Assembly: GCF_001753245.1 (NCBI RefSeq)
Contig: NZ_CP017415.1
Location: 1,702,501-1,766,500 of the forward strand
Direction: 5' to 3'
Origin: Acidihalobacter yilgarnensis
GTDB taxonomy: Bacteria > Pseudomonadota > Gammaproteobacteria > DSM-5130 > Acidihalobacteraceae
DNA: 64,000 bases
The notes beneath the pieces were generated by a model, which worked only from the letters and a program-made list of their open reading frames with translations, ran no database searches and was not told the DNA's origin. Positions 38,399 through 47,788 of this stretch are shown here, piece after piece. Position 1 is the first letter of the stretch. Each line of letters starts with the position of its first letter. Made by a program: the position numbers and the translations under genes.

Positions 38399-39034
38399 TT
38401 ACCCCGAGGAGTGAGATGACTGACTTGACTGAGTCCTGCCCATCAGTGTCGGCGTTGGAAGTCCCACCATGACGTGTTCGACCAAGGCATGGAATCGCTC
38501 CAGTGGCGTGTCGAGTCGGCCCATGACCCGTATGGCAAACACGGTGCCGATCAGGGCGGCTGAGGCAGCGTCGATGTCTGCCTCCGGCCTGAGTTGACCC
38601 TTTTCAAGAGCGGCCTCGAGCCTTTTGGCAAAAAATTGCTCAACCTCGTTCAGTCGTTCTTGAACGATGGTGCGAGCTTCATTGGACATCTCCGCTCCAT
38701 CGAGCACGGTATTGACGAGCAGGCAGCCCCGCCGCTCCGCATCCGACAAGGTCATTACAACCATTTCTCCCAGAAATTCCCGGATTGCGCTGAGCGGGTC
38801 TTCCTTCGCGGACAGACGTGTTAGACGCTCATCCAGTCCCTGATGAGCATATTGGCGCAACACTTGGACGAACAATCCATCCTTATCCTTGAATCGGTGA
38901 TAAAGACTAGGTGCACTCAAACCAGTGGCATCAGTAAGGTCCCTGATCGATGTTTCGGCATAACCTTTACGCCAAAATACACTGATCGCTTTTTCGAGCA
39001 AATCGTCATCGGAAACACGGCGTTGACGGGGCAT
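38399..39034 (-). CDS. TetR-family repressor
   Basis: 211 residues with an N-terminal TetR HTH (EKAISVFWRKGYAETSIRDL TDATGLSAPSLYHRFKDKDG) and a ligand domain with RRGCLLVNTVL, a conserved cysteine segment of this subgroup. The C-terminal tail is Ser/Gln-rich. A near-perfect palindrome precedes it. It is first of the minus-strand set and is likely to control itself and the AhpD/peroxiredoxin/dehalogenase genes. Confidence 0.88.
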   Translation of the reverse strand: MPRQRRVSDDDLLEKAISVFWRKGYAETSIRDLTDATGLSAPSLYHRFKDKDGLFVQVLRQYAHQGLDERLTRLSAKEDPLSAIREFLGEMVVMTLSDAERRGCLLVNTVLDGAEMSNEARTIVQERLNEVEQFFAKRLEAALEKGQLRPEADIDAASAALIGTVFAIRVMGRLDTPLERFHALVEHVMVGLPTPTLMGRTQSSQSSHSSG

Positions 39035-39063
39035 GCAGGGCTCTCGAATAGGATTTGAAACAA

Positions 39064-39085
39064 ATATATCTAACGATAGTTATAT
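39064..39085. promoter_or_regulatory. Probable TetR operator
   Basis: ATATATCTA-ACGA-TAGTTATAT is a 22-base inverted repeat with 8 of 9 arm positions paired, 29 bases upstream of the tetR start. Size and position fit an autoregulatory TetR operator. Confidence 0.6.
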
Positions 39086-39238
39086 TGCAAGGGGTGCTGC
39101 TTGTTCACACAAAAACATCAAAATCGAGGGCTGTAGCGTTACATCCGCAGACGGAAGCCCTCCTGAACTACCGCGGCTTCGCGCAGTCATCATCCAAAAA
39201 GATGAGGCAGAGACGATATCGGCCTTGGTTCCCTCGGT

Positions 39239-40480
39239 TTAGTTTGCGTCTCTGGCCAAACGTATTCCGGAGAATTGCCAGCAGGCATCAGTCGGGAAGA
39301 AGTTGCGATAACTGGCCCGCACCTGATCGGGGGGCGTCACGCAAGATCCGCCGCGGAGCACATATTGGTTGACCATGAACTTGCCGTTGTATTCGCCCAC
39401 GGCACCTGCGCAAATGCGGTAGCCCGGATAGGGTGAGTAATTGGATTGCGTCCATTCCCAAGTATCGCCAAAGCACTGCATAAGGCCATCGCCTTGGGGT
39501 GTGGATGGATGAAAGATCTCCGAATCGGCAAAATGCCCTGTAACGGGAAGCAATTGCGCGGCATGCTCCCATTCCGCCTCACTTGGCAATCGTGCTTCGG
39601 CCCACCGGGCGTAGGCGTCGGTCTCGTAGTAGGACACATGCACCACTGGGAGATGCCTGCTCAAAGGGCGTAAGCCGCTGAGGGTAAATTCAAACCAGGC
39701 ATCGTCCATCCAGCGCCAATACAGAGGATGAGCGCGGCCTTGCCGTTGGCGCCAGTCCCACCCGTCGGCCAGCCAGAACAAGGGGTTGTCGTAGCCGCCA
39801 TCTTCGATGAAGTCGAGATATTCACCATTGGTGACCAGGCGTGAGGCCAATTGATAATCTGGTAAATAAACGAGATGGCGTGGCAGTTCATTGTCGAAAC
39901 AGAATCCTTTGCCATTATGTCCAATCTCGATCAGTCCCGCCGAATATGCCAGCCACTCCAGCGGGGGCGATTCGCGATCGACGACGGATTGCGCTTCGGT
40001 ATAGCTTGGAGCCAAAGGATTGAACGACAACAGGTGCTTGATGTCCGTCAGTAAGAGCTCTTGATGCTGTTGTTCGTGATGCAGGCCAAGCGTGATCAAA
40101 GCGCACTGGTCCGGGTTGAGCATGCCTCTGTCGAGTAGATCCAGAACACGCTGGTCGACCGTGGCGCGATAAGCGAGCACTTCTTCCAGACTCGGTCGGG
40201 TTAGCAATCCACGATGAGGCCGTGGGTATTGATTGCCGATGCCGTTGTAGTAGGAATTGAACAGTTCCCGAAAGACGGAATTGTAAGGCCTGAATCGCGC
40301 CTCGGCTCGTTCTAGAATGAAGGTTTCGAAGAACCAAGTGGTATGAGCCAAATGCCATTTGGCCGGACTGGCCTCCATCATGGATTGAGCGCAACAGTCT
40401 TCCGGAGATAAGGGCGTGATCAAAGCGATCGCGCGGCCGCGAATGACTTTATAGAAAGCGTGCAATTGAGAGATATTCAT
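39239..40480 (-). CDS. egtB: Ergothioneine biosynthesis sulfoxide synthase EgtB
   Basis: Non-haem iron enzyme that joins a thiol (gamma-Glu-Cys or Cys) to trimethylhistidine. The 413-residue protein has the DinB-like domain with the iron histidines (WHLAHTTWFFETF; LHHEQQHQELLLTD) and the FGE-sulfatase/C-lectin domain (FDNELPRHLVYL, GDTWEWTQSNY, YVLRGGSC). It follows egtD with a 23-base gap; a TTG start at 40507 overlapping the egtD stop is possible. Confidence 0.92.
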   Translation of the reverse strand: MNISQLHAFYKVIRGRAIALITPLSPEDCCAQSMMEASPAKWHLAHTTWFFETFILERAEARFRPYNSVFRELFNSYYNGIGNQYPRPHRGLLTRPSLEEVLAYRATVDQRVLDLLDRGMLNPDQCALITLGLHHEQQHQELLLTDIKHLLSFNPLAPSYTEAQSVVDRESPPLEWLAYSAGLIEIGHNGKGFCFDNELPRHLVYLPDYQLASRLVTNGEYLDFIEDGGYDNPLFWLADGWDWRQRQGRAHPLYWRWMDDAWFEFTLSGLRPLSRHLPVVHVSYYETDAYARWAEARLPSEAEWEHAAQLLPVTGHFADSEIFHPSTPQGDGLMQCFGDTWEWTQSNYSPYPGYRICAGAVGEYNGKFMVNQYVLRGGSCVTPPDQVRASYRNFFPTDACWQFSGIRLARDAN

Positions 40481-40503
40481 GTTTGCCGAACCTTGTGGAG
40501 TAT

Positions 40504-41433
40504 TCAACAGGTGCGCGCCAGGACAATGGCGAACCAGCGCCGCGCGTCCATCCAGACATCTATCTGCCCGAAGCCGGCCTGTCGCAAGCGGTCTTCTAAT
40601 ATTTTGGGTGTGTATTTGTAACTGTTCTCCGTATGAATCCGTTCGCCGCTGGCGAAGTGCCGTTCACCGCCCGGCCAATGAACGACCGTCGTGGTTTTGG
40701 CCTCGAGGTGCATTTCGATACGCGATAGCGAATTATTGAAAAAGGCGACATGCCGCCAATGTTTAGGTTTAAAATCACTCCCGATCAAGCAGTTCGCATG
40801 TCTGAGAATGTTCTGGTTGAATCGGGCTGTTACCCCGTCCGCGTCATTGTAGGCCGCTTCAAGAATTGCTGGATCTTTAACCAGATCGACGCCGATCAAC
40901 AAAGCGCCGTCCTTGCCCGCCAGGGCATGGCTGCGCTCCAACAAGGCGAGGCTGTCAGCCGGATCGAAATTGCCGATGGAAGAGCCGGGGTAAAATACTA
41001 CACGTTTGGAATACGGTACCCCGGTCGGAAGCGTAATCGGTACCGCCAAATCGGCGGCGACGGTATGGGTGATCAAGCCTGGGAAGGCTGATCGTAGACG
41101 GTTTGCGCCCTCGCGAACGAATTCCTCAGCCACGTCGATGGCCACAAAGTGGCTGGGCTGGATGAGCCGGCAGAGTGTTTGAGATTTTTCGCAATTGCCA
41201 GCGCCAAGTTCGATGAGCGTCAAGCCTTGTCCGATAGCGAGTGCGATATCCTCACCGAATTGATTCAGGATTTCGAGTTCCGTGCGAGTCGGATAGTATT
41301 CTGGCAAGCGGGTAATCAGCTCGAACAACTCGCTGCCGTGATTGTCATAGAAGTATTTTGAAGCAATGCGGGCAGGACTGCGTTTCAGCGCGTCGATGAT
41401 CGTCAAGGGTTCGATTGAGGCATCAAGAGGCAT
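40504..41433 (-). CDS. egtD: L-histidine N-alpha-methyltransferase EgtD
   Basis: Trimethylates histidine with SAM, the first step of ergothioneine synthesis. The 309-residue protein has IASKYFYDNHGSELFELITR LPEYYPTRTE (substrate loop), IELGAGNCEKSQ (SAM site), FYPGSSIGNF and RHFASGERIHTENSYKY, all typical of EgtD. Together with egtB it would need EgtC/EgtE-like steps supplied from elsewhere. Confidence 0.93.
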   Translation of the reverse strand: MPLDASIEPLTIIDALKRSPARIASKYFYDNHGSELFELITRLPEYYPTRTELEILNQFGEDIALAIGQGLTLIELGAGNCEKSQTLCRLIQPSHFVAIDVAEEFVREGANRLRSAFPGLITHTVAADLAVPITLPTGVPYSKRVVFYPGSSIGNFDPADSLALLERSHALAGKDGALLIGVDLVKDPAILEAAYNDADGVTARFNQNILRHANCLIGSDFKPKHWRHVAFFNNSLSRIEMHLEAKTTTVVHWPGGERHFASGERIHTENSYKYTPKILEDRLRQAGFGQIDVWMDARRWFAIVLARTC

Positions 41434-41530
41434 TTATTTTTCCCTTTTTTAGGATGCAGGATTCCTTGTTTGATCAATCCGGAAAGACAGGGTAATGTCA
41501 GGGTTGGCTCTTTGTCTTCCCCGAAGGGGA

Positions 41531-42262
41531 TCAATGTGCCTGACTCGATTGGGTCTTGGCAAAGTCGCCTGCCGCGATCTGTTGGGATCCTGTCAAATGA
41601 TAGTGCCAGAACGTTTCAGGCAGCACCGGGCTGCGCGAGACCACATTGCCAAACCCGCCGGCGAAGGCAATGTGCGCCAGGTAAACCGTGATCATGAAAC
41701 CGATCCCAGAATCCAGGCCAAAATATCCGATGCCGGTGGAGGTCGTCGCCGGACTGATCATGAAGATCGTGGCGATGACCAGCGCATAGGGAATGGCCAA
41801 CCACCAACGCGTGCGGCCGAATACCAGCACGTAAATGGTCACGAATCCCACGCCGTTGAGAAAGTGATCTGCCCAGCCGAGGATGTTCGAATACAGATCT
41901 GGGCCATGCATGAAGCGGTTGGTCATGAGCACGCCGATGAGTTCCGGCATGGAGCCTGGCATGGCGTGGAACATGCGAAAACCGATGAGACGCACGATTT
42001 CCAGTGCGATTGTTCCAGCAATTCCGCCCATGACCCCGGTCAACAAGGCACGTGAAAGCCGATGCCAACCCATGAAGGGAGCGGCGATGCCGATACCGAC
42101 CCAGACCGCAAGTGCTGGCAGCAGAGCATAGATTGTCAGAAATTGCATGGGCCAGTAACCGCCGGAGGCGGCCACGAATATCAGGGGTGAAATCGAGGCG
42201 ACGGCCAGTACGAACAAGGTTGCCACAAGTTCGCCGCGATGCGCTAATTGTAAGTTTGCCAT
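41531..42262 (-). CDS. Conserved inner-membrane protein
   Basis: 243 residues with about six transmembrane helices and a C-terminal soluble tail. It does not match a family I can name. It lies downstream of the DUF302 gene on the same strand with an 85-base gap. The ATG has AGAGGA about 9 bases upstream. Motifs such as GVMGGIAGTIALEIVRLIG and ADHFLNGVGF could help a search. Confidence 0.65.
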   Translation of the reverse strand: MANLQLAHRGELVATLFVLAVASISPLIFVAASGGYWPMQFLTIYALLPALAVWVGIGIAAPFMGWHRLSRALLTGVMGGIAGTIALEIVRLIGFRMFHAMPGSMPELIGVLMTNRFMHGPDLYSNILGWADHFLNGVGFVTIYVLVFGRTRWWLAIPYALVIATIFMISPATTSTGIGYFGLDSGIGFMITVYLAHIAFAGGFGNVVSRSPVLPETFWHYHLTGSQQIAAGDFAKTQSSQAH

Positions 42263-42347
42263 GGGAGTATCCTCTTGGCGGCGCGCGGCTCGGCGAGACC
42301 CGATAGCCTCATTAACAGTAGAGCCGCGCGTCGTTTGATGGTTGATG

Positions 42348-42827
42348 TTACTGGGTGGCGTTGCGCGCGATGGCGGCAAATTTCTTGTCCATCATCTTGC
42401 CCGGCATGGCCAACTTGGGATTGATGCTGCGCATCAATTGCGAGGGCTCGAAGTAGCCGACGTAGGTCGTCCCGCCCTTAACCCAGACATAGATGCGTGC
42501 AGGAATCACGGCACCCACAGCCGGATCCATGGCGAACAGCTTTTTACCCGCGGAGGGATTGCCGACCAGGAAACTCTCCGCCCCTTTGAGTTGCAGTCCG
42601 GTCATGCTCAGAATTTGTTTCTGGTTGATCTTGCCCATGACCATGAGTCCATTGCTGGCCACAGAGCGCTTGAGTGCCGAGACCGTCGCATTGAACCCGT
42701 GCTGTGAAGCCTGACTGACGAAGGCTGTTCCGGAGGCGAATGCCGTGCTGGTGGCCAGAGCAGTTAGCAAGCCGGCAGCGGCAAGCTGGAGACCCATTCG
42801 ATATATGCTTGTTTTAATTGTAGACAT
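42348..42827 (-). CDS. Exported DUF302 protein
   Basis: 159 residues with a signal peptide ending AFA before SGTAF and a DUF302 domain (SALKRSVASNGLMVMGKINQ, and a C-terminal GYFEPSQLMRSI region). DUF302 proteins are small periplasmic or membrane-linked proteins of unknown function often found near sulfur- or copper-related genes. The ATG has GAGAGG upstream. Confidence 0.75.
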   Translation of the reverse strand: MSTIKTSIYRMGLQLAAAGLLTALATSTAFASGTAFVSQASQHGFNATVSALKRSVASNGLMVMGKINQKQILSMTGLQLKGAESFLVGNPSAGKKLFAMDPAVGAVIPARIYVWVKGGTTYVGYFEPSQLMRSINPKLAMPGKMMDKKFAAIARNATQ

Positions 42828-43187
42828 GGCGATTCCTCTCTTCAATGAATAAATGATGACTACGGAGCAATGATGTTCACACGCTCACTGGTACTGACGA
42901 GAGAAGTCACGGGTTCTTACATGCACTTCCGAATCAGACAGCTTCTTTTTGTGAAACTTTCATAAAGATGCAAAAAGACGCAGGTCAATATTCATTTTTT
43001 TCAAAACACATCATTTAGACATTATCTGTCTTCTTATCATGAAATCTCATGAGAGTCTCTTGCATGGGCCTGTCTTTTCTGGTGGGTGAAAAAAATCAAT
43101 TAGATGATCAACAAGCGTAAGAATCAGCGAATTAGAGCGTCTGTATCAATAATCGTTCTATTGTGTTGAATTTCGAGGAGTAGTTTT
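42828..43187. other. Divergent intergenic region
   Basis: 360 bases between the DUF302 gene and a divergent peroxiredoxin-like gene. AT-rich. TGAAACTT at 42952-42959 is also found upstream of the ECF sigma gene at 45041, but spacing to a common -10 is not convincing. GGAG precedes the next gene's start. Confidence 0.35.
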
Positions 43188-43736
43188 ATGAATGTTCCTG
43201 GCCAGTCTCCACTTCAACAAATCAGAGATATCGAGGGACAATTGATTGAATTGAAAGGGCAGCCCCTTCTATTATTTTCACTATTCCGGGAGGCAACATG
43301 TCCTTTTTGCAATTACCGGGTTTACGAATTGACCCGAGAATGTCAGTTCTGGTCCGGCAGCGGAATCGAAATCGTTGCCGTTTTCCATTCTTCGGAATCA
43401 GATGTTCGTCGGTTCATCGCTCAGAGACCCAGGCCATTCAGGGTGGTTGCTGACCCTACAGGGTATGCCCATAGTCTATTCGAGACTGATGTTTCCCTTT
43501 CCGGCAAGGTTCTTGCTATGGCGAAGCGCATGCCCGCTTGGGTTCGAGGCATATGGATGGCTGGTCTGGCAGGGTTTCTGAAGGGTAGCGGGCGTCTGTT
43601 GCCAGCTGATTTTATGATCGATGAACACGGTCAAATTATAGAGGCCTATTATGGGAGAGATGCCGGCGATCATATTCCGCTCGCACGAGTCGAATCGCAC
43701 TTGCTTGGTAAAGTCCGCTTAGAATCCCGTAGATAA
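43188..43736 (+). CDS. Peroxiredoxin-like (AhpC/TSA) protein
   Basis: 182 residues, thioredoxin fold, with FREATCPFCNYRVYELTREC as the CxxC redox site and PFRVVADPTGYAHSLFETD as the peroxiredoxin second half. A hydrophobic helix insertion (MPAWVRGIWMAGLAGFLKG) is unusual. It belongs to the same broad group as the gene at 37190 but is not a close copy. Single gene, with GAGGAG upstream of the ATG. Confidence 0.78.
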   Translation: MNVPGQSPLQQIRDIEGQLIELKGQPLLLFSLFREATCPFCNYRVYELTRECQFWSGSGIEIVAVFHSSESDVRRFIAQRPRPFRVVADPTGYAHSLFETDVSLSGKVLAMAKRMPAWVRGIWMAGLAGFLKGSGRLLPADFMIDEHGQIIEAYYGRDAGDHIPLARVESHLLGKVRLESRR

Positions 43737-43904
43737 TGTTTGGGCTTTCCACGGGACCCCATGCTGTTTTAAGCACGGTCGAGGCGCTTACCGGACCTCG
43801 TGTTCACTATGTTAGATCAGGGGATTTTTCCGATCGTGGAAGACCACGGGCATCGTTAGATAGCGGCGGATACAGCCATTCAAGGACGTCCAGCATGGCC
43901 TAGG

Positions 43905-44290
43905 CTGCTTTCGCCTGCACCTCAGTGCTTGACTCTACAGTTAGCACATTATCGGTGCGGATGATCGCCGATTTGTCGCGCACGGCGCACACTTCGTCCA
44001 GCAGCCGAACCAGATGATTACCGCCGATGCTGCGGTGGCTGTGCTCGGGGATGATCGCAACCGCCTCGTGCGTCGCGTCATCTCGGCGATGGTCAGGCAC
44101 TTGAGCGCTCGCCCCGAGGCGATCTGGTCGAAAACGAAGTCCATTGACCAGACCTCGTTCGCCCCGCCGGGGCGGATCAGCGGTTGGCGCTCGGCGGCCG
44201 GGATATTCTTGCGCCGTCGGCGACGCACTTGGAGCTTGTCCTGCGCATAGAACCGCTCAACGCGCTTGTGATTGACCCGCCAGCCTTGAC
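43905..44290 (-). pseudogene. IS3-family orfB fragment
   Basis: The minus strand gives NHKRVERFYAQDKLQVRRRR, RKNIPAAERQPLIRP and NEVWSMDFVFDQIASGRALK (DDE first Asp), then a frame change near CLTI and DDATHEAVAIIPEHSHRSIG in another frame. The rest of the catalytic core is missing, and an in-frame stop follows. Confidence 0.75.
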
Positions 44291-44299
44291 GCCTCGCAT

Positions 44300-44425
44300 T
44301 TCCTGATCCGGATTTTGGAAAATGTCAGTACTGAAATAAGCCTGCACGTACTGGCGTACAAGCTGAAGCGCATGATGAATCTGATGGGAACATCAAATCT
44401 GATCGATGCGATACGAGTGGCCTGA
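44300..44425 (+). pseudogene. IS1182-like transposase C-terminal fragment
   Basis: FLIRILENVSTEISLHVLAY KLKRMMNLMGTSNLIDAIRV A-stop resembles the last 40 residues of IS1182-type DDE transposases (VxTEMSLHVLAYNLKRMxNIxG). Nothing else of the element is left. Confidence 0.65.
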
Positions 44426-44799
44426 AACCCGTATTTTCTATTACCACCGTTCCAACATAACATGATGGCTCACATGAACCAATATGCCGCAATGTGTACG
44501 CAGGTGTTTTGACGCGGTCTGAGCCGGCTCCAGACGCTTGGGGTAACTCATGAGTGGGCGACCTTGATCCCGGGACGAAATCGGCGCATGGTAGGGTCAT
44601 AACGAGGCAGGGCTGTATCCTCGCGGTCCAATACTTCGACGCCCTTGGCGTCCCCTGACTCACATGACCTCAACTTCTCGAACCGCCCGGTGCGAGCCCG
44701 CATGCCGGGTGGTATGACAGGGGCTACTTTGTGCCGCCTCCTGTGCCGATCAATGCCATTAAATCGTCTTTATTCAGGCTAAATATGCAGATTAGGAAC
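44426..44799. other. Gene-poor remnant DNA
   Basis: About 370 bases between transposase remnants and the anti-sigma gene. A minus-strand open stretch here has no recognisable family and odd composition; I do not call it a gene. Confidence 0.35.
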
Positions 44800-45048
44800 T
44801 CAGGTCTGGGTTTTGTTGGAGGGGGGTATTTTTTTAACGATAGCATCCACATTCTCTTCTTCTGTGGGTGTCAGAGGAAGTTGTTCGCATTTGCGAAAAA
44901 TGTCAGTCGTCAATTTAAGCTGCCTGACGAAACGCTGGCAGTGCTTGCACATCAGCAGGTGGAAACGTATTGACCAGCGAGTTGACAGCGGCAGCTTCCC
45001 ATTCAGATAGGTGGAAGCGTGGTGGGTGACTTCCTTGCATTTAATCAT
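44800..45048 (-). CDS. Zinc-finger anti-sigma factor
   Basis: 82 residues with the zf-HC2 pattern: HHASTYLNGKLPLSTRWSIR followed by FHLLMCKHCQRF, giving His-x3-Cys-x2-Cys. No transmembrane helix, so it is a soluble zinc-dependent (redox- or metal-sensitive) anti-sigma, ChrR/RsrA-like. It overlaps the end of the sigma gene by 8 bases and is surely its partner. Confidence 0.85.
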   Translation of the reverse strand: MIKCKEVTHHASTYLNGKLPLSTRWSIRFHLLMCKHCQRFVRQLKLTTDIFRKCEQLPLTPTEEENVDAIVKKIPPSNKTQT

Positions 45049-45649
45049 GATGGCCGAATCTCTGATAGGCTTCTATGGCATTCCAAAGACGGGTTTTGGC
45101 GCGATGAAGCAAGACGTAGTAATTAGACGCTGATATATCCAGAATCTTACAAATGTCATCAACCGATTGATCCTCGATTTCATGCAAGCGCAAAACTGCT
45201 CCCTGAAGGGGGGGGAGTGCCTGTATCGTACTTTCGATCACGCGCTGAAGTTCATCGCTGAGTAATAAGGCTTCGGGTGTATCTGCGGTCCACGGCATCG
45301 GCGGATTAAGCCAGTTCCCATCCTCATCGAAACGTCCTGGAAGGTCTTCATTCCAATCGCCCGCGTCTAGCTCTTTGTTGTTGGCACGCAAATAATCGAT
45401 GGCGCGATGGCTAGCAATACGCAAAATCCATGTTTTGAGGCTGGCGCGTCCTTCAAACCCGGACAAGGACCGGTAAACGCTGAGCCAGACGTCCTGGGCT
45501 ACATCTTGGGCCGAATCGACACCAACTATAGACTGCGCTAGGCGCAGAACATTCGCATGGTATTTCCTTACCAATTGCGTAAACGCACTTTTGTCTTGCC
45601 GGCGCAAGGATTCCAGCCAGTGAAAATTTTCTTCCAGTGAGCCGACCAT
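45041..45649 (-). CDS. ECF-type RNA polymerase sigma factor
   Basis: 202 residues with region 2 (DVAQDVWLSVYRSLSGFEGR ASLKTWILRIA) and region 4 (ALPPLQGAVLRLHEIEDQSV, DDICKILDISASNYYVLLHR). It is cotranscribed with the soluble zinc-finger anti-sigma, an arrangement typical of redox- or metal-responsive ECF sigmas. The nearby thiol genes are plausible targets. Confidence 0.9.
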   Translation of the reverse strand: MVGSLEENFHWLESLRRQDKSAFTQLVRKYHANVLRLAQSIVGVDSAQDVAQDVWLSVYRSLSGFEGRASLKTWILRIASHRAIDYLRANNKELDAGDWNEDLPGRFDEDGNWLNPPMPWTADTPEALLLSDELQRVIESTIQALPPLQGAVLRLHEIEDQSVDDICKILDISASNYYVLLHRAKTRLWNAIEAYQRFGHHD

Positions 45650-45945
45650 ATCCTCAATCCTTGTTTTTATCTCGGAGAATTCGCTATGCCCGCGTGGTCA
45701 AGCAGTAGCTTGAGGCGTCGCAGCTCAAGCTTTTGTCATAATTTACTTTATGAAAGCGCATCAACCATACCGGACAAGTTTCATTTCATCCATCTTCGAT
45801 TGTAAGAATCAAGCGTATCCGGCGTCATGTATAGATAGAGGGGAATGCTTCAGGCAGTCAATGTCATAAGATTTTCCGACGTGTCCTCGATATTGAGTGG
45901 CTGTGATATCTACAGTCTAATCTGATGAAGTCAAGGAGACTAGAC
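45650..45945. other. Intergenic region upstream of the sigma gene
   Basis: About 300 bases without a gene. It contains a 6-bp inverted repeat (CTTGAG/CTCAAG) and AT-rich segments that probably hold the sigma promoter. Confidence 0.35.
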
Positions 45946-46190
45946 GTGAAGAAGCGCTACAGCGAAGAACAGATCATTGGGTTTCTGAAGGAAGTGGACG
46001 CGGGCCTACCGATGAAGGAGTTGTGTTGGCGGCACGGGTTCTCGGAGGCCAGTTTCTACCCCTGACGGAACCGGTGACATGGAAGTCACGGATTCCAAGC
46101 GCCCGAGCCTCAAGGCGTTGAAATCGGAGGACACGCGGCTGAAAAAGCTGCTGGAGAACGAAGTCACGAAAGAAGCGTCTCAAAAAACGA
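45946..46190 (+). pseudogene. IS3-family orfA fragment
   Basis: KKRYSEEQIIGFLKEVDAGL PMKELCWRHGFSEASFYP is the HTH start of an IS3/IS407 OrfA. A TGA replaces the expected Trp codon and frames change after it; later pieces (LKALKSED, RLKKLLENE) are the coiled-coil end of OrfA in another frame. Confidence 0.75.
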
Positions 46191-46199
46191 GGTGAGCGC

Positions 46200-46508
46200 A
46201 CCGGCTGGGCACGGGGAGGCGCCAAAGGAAGCGCAACGTTACGGGAGATCAAGCCAAAGCAGCGCTGTCATGCGGGCTGGAAGTTGCCGAACGAAAAGAA
46301 ATCGTTCTGGGACCGGCTGCACCGGTGCCCTCATTGCGGCGCGCTCTGTGGCCGTGATGAAAATGAGGGTCTGGTGTTATTGCGGTGATTAGAGGCCAGG
46401 TCGGCCAGTGAGTTCGGCTCCGGATGGGAGTCGTTCGAGATGTGGAGCAGTGATGGTTTCACCGCGATGAAGCACGAAATTCACGCTATACCTAAAGATT
46501 GGCAGGGA
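46200..46508 (+). pseudogene. TnpB (IS605 OrfB) C-terminal fragment
   Basis: HRCPHCGALCGRDENEGLVL LR-stop-LEARSASEFG fits the zinc-ribbon end of TnpB (CxxCG...GRDENAA). The first zinc Cys pair lies in the upstream remnant or is lost. A TGA in place of TGG ends the frame early. The guide-RNA end of such an element was not recognised. Confidence 0.6.
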
Positions 46509-46567
46509 TAGTTCATAGATCGCCGTTCCGCATCTGAAATTCGAGAATATCGTGTCTGGAGGTCACT

Positions 46568-47695
46568 ATGAGAAACAAAAACATTGCATGGAAATTCGTG
46601 GTCGAATTCGTCACACTTGCCTTTCTCGTAGTGACCATTCCGAATGCGCAAGCACATGAAAATGCATCTTCGATAAAATGCCATCCAAATCACACGCTTT
46701 TCAAAAACACTGGCCTAGCGGGTCAGTGGGAGATGGGGGCATTTTCGTCTCCACCAAAAGGCCCGGGAGCGGGGAAGCTGGTTGCTTGGAAGGTAGGAAC
46801 TAACCAAACATGCACGATTGCTTTCGGTAAGCCACATACGCTTTCCGGCAACAGTTTTTATATCGCCTATGATGAGGCCACGCAGCAGTTGTTTGTGCCA
46901 AGTTTGGCCGGACAAATATTCATTTTCAATGCACGGACGTTCTTCAAGGTAGGCCGTCTGGTTTCCCCGCAAGGAAGTCGGGTTGCCCGAGTTTCGCCGA
47001 ATGACAAGGTCCTGTTCGTTCTGTCTTTAACCAAAACGGCGGCTTATGCGTTACCCAGCCACAGATTGCTCTATGAACGAGAGTTTGGCGGCAATGCCAT
47101 TGCATTCGACCCCAACGGCCGATTTGCCTATATTGGCGGCAACATGAATAGGTCGTTGATTGAGATCGAGACGGAAAACGGCAAAGTGGTGCATGTCTAT
47201 CCGATTTCTCATTCCGGAGATATTGCTTATGCGGACGGCAAAATTTTCTCCGCTAATATGCGTACGGGCATCATGAGTGTGCTGTACACCCACAGCGGGA
47301 AAATAGTGAACATTCCAACGCCCGAGGTCGATCCGCACTTTAGCTATCGCCACATCCCGCAAGCCACAGCGGGGTTCATGCAGTTGGCCGTCGATCCGGC
47401 TCGTCACCGACTCTACGCTGCTGGTTTTTCAGGACACATCCTGAAATTTTCCACATCCCAACCCGCCTATCTCGGAAGGATTAAGGTGGCAGCCACGTCA
47501 AACGGTGGATCCAATAAATTAAGTGGTATTTCCGTTCTTGACGGCGGGGGAGAAGCGTTGGTCACCGTGGAGAACATCAAAACTGCCGTGGTCGTGAATT
47601 TATCGAATGGTCACTTCATTCGGAGGTTGCCGGGTATAGCCAGCAATCGCTGGTTACCCATCGATATACCTCGCCGCAAAGCCCAACCGCACTGA
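46568..47695 (+). CDS. Exported beta-propeller (YVTN/WD-like) protein
   Basis: 375 residues with a signal peptide ending AQA before HENASS. Repeats such as YIAYDEATQQLFVPSLAGQI, FAYIGGNMNRSLIEIETENG and HRLYAAGFSGHILKFST have the beta-propeller pattern. A possible metal or haem motif was not identified. It lies just before a flavodoxin-like gene on the same strand. Function unknown. Confidence 0.7.
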   Translation: MRNKNIAWKFVVEFVTLAFLVVTIPNAQAHENASSIKCHPNHTLFKNTGLAGQWEMGAFSSPPKGPGAGKLVAWKVGTNQTCTIAFGKPHTLSGNSFYIAYDEATQQLFVPSLAGQIFIFNARTFFKVGRLVSPQGSRVARVSPNDKVLFVLSLTKTAAYALPSHRLLYEREFGGNAIAFDPNGRFAYIGGNMNRSLIEIETENGKVVHVYPISHSGDIAYADGKIFSANMRTGIMSVLYTHSGKIVNIPTPEVDPHFSYRHIPQATAGFMQLAVDPARHRLYAAGFSGHILKFSTSQPAYLGRIKVAATSNGGSNKLSGISVLDGGGEALVTVENIKTAVVVNLSNGHFIRRLPGIASNRWLPIDIPRRKAQPH

Positions 47696-47788
47696 ACGCA
47701 ACACTCATAGCTGACAAGTATGCAGTCGCAATGGCGCCGTCATCCTTCCCTCCAGCAGAAACCAGCAGCCAACACCATAGGAGTTCTC

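Noticed and set aside
42952-42968. TGAAACTT and CTTTCATAAAG shared with the region upstream of the ECF sigma gene
   Set aside because: Spacing between the elements differs and no common -10 could be placed, so it is not called a sigma-specific promoter.
44325-44663. A 112-codon minus-strand open frame
   Set aside because: It overlaps a transposase remnant on the other strand and shows no recognisable domain.
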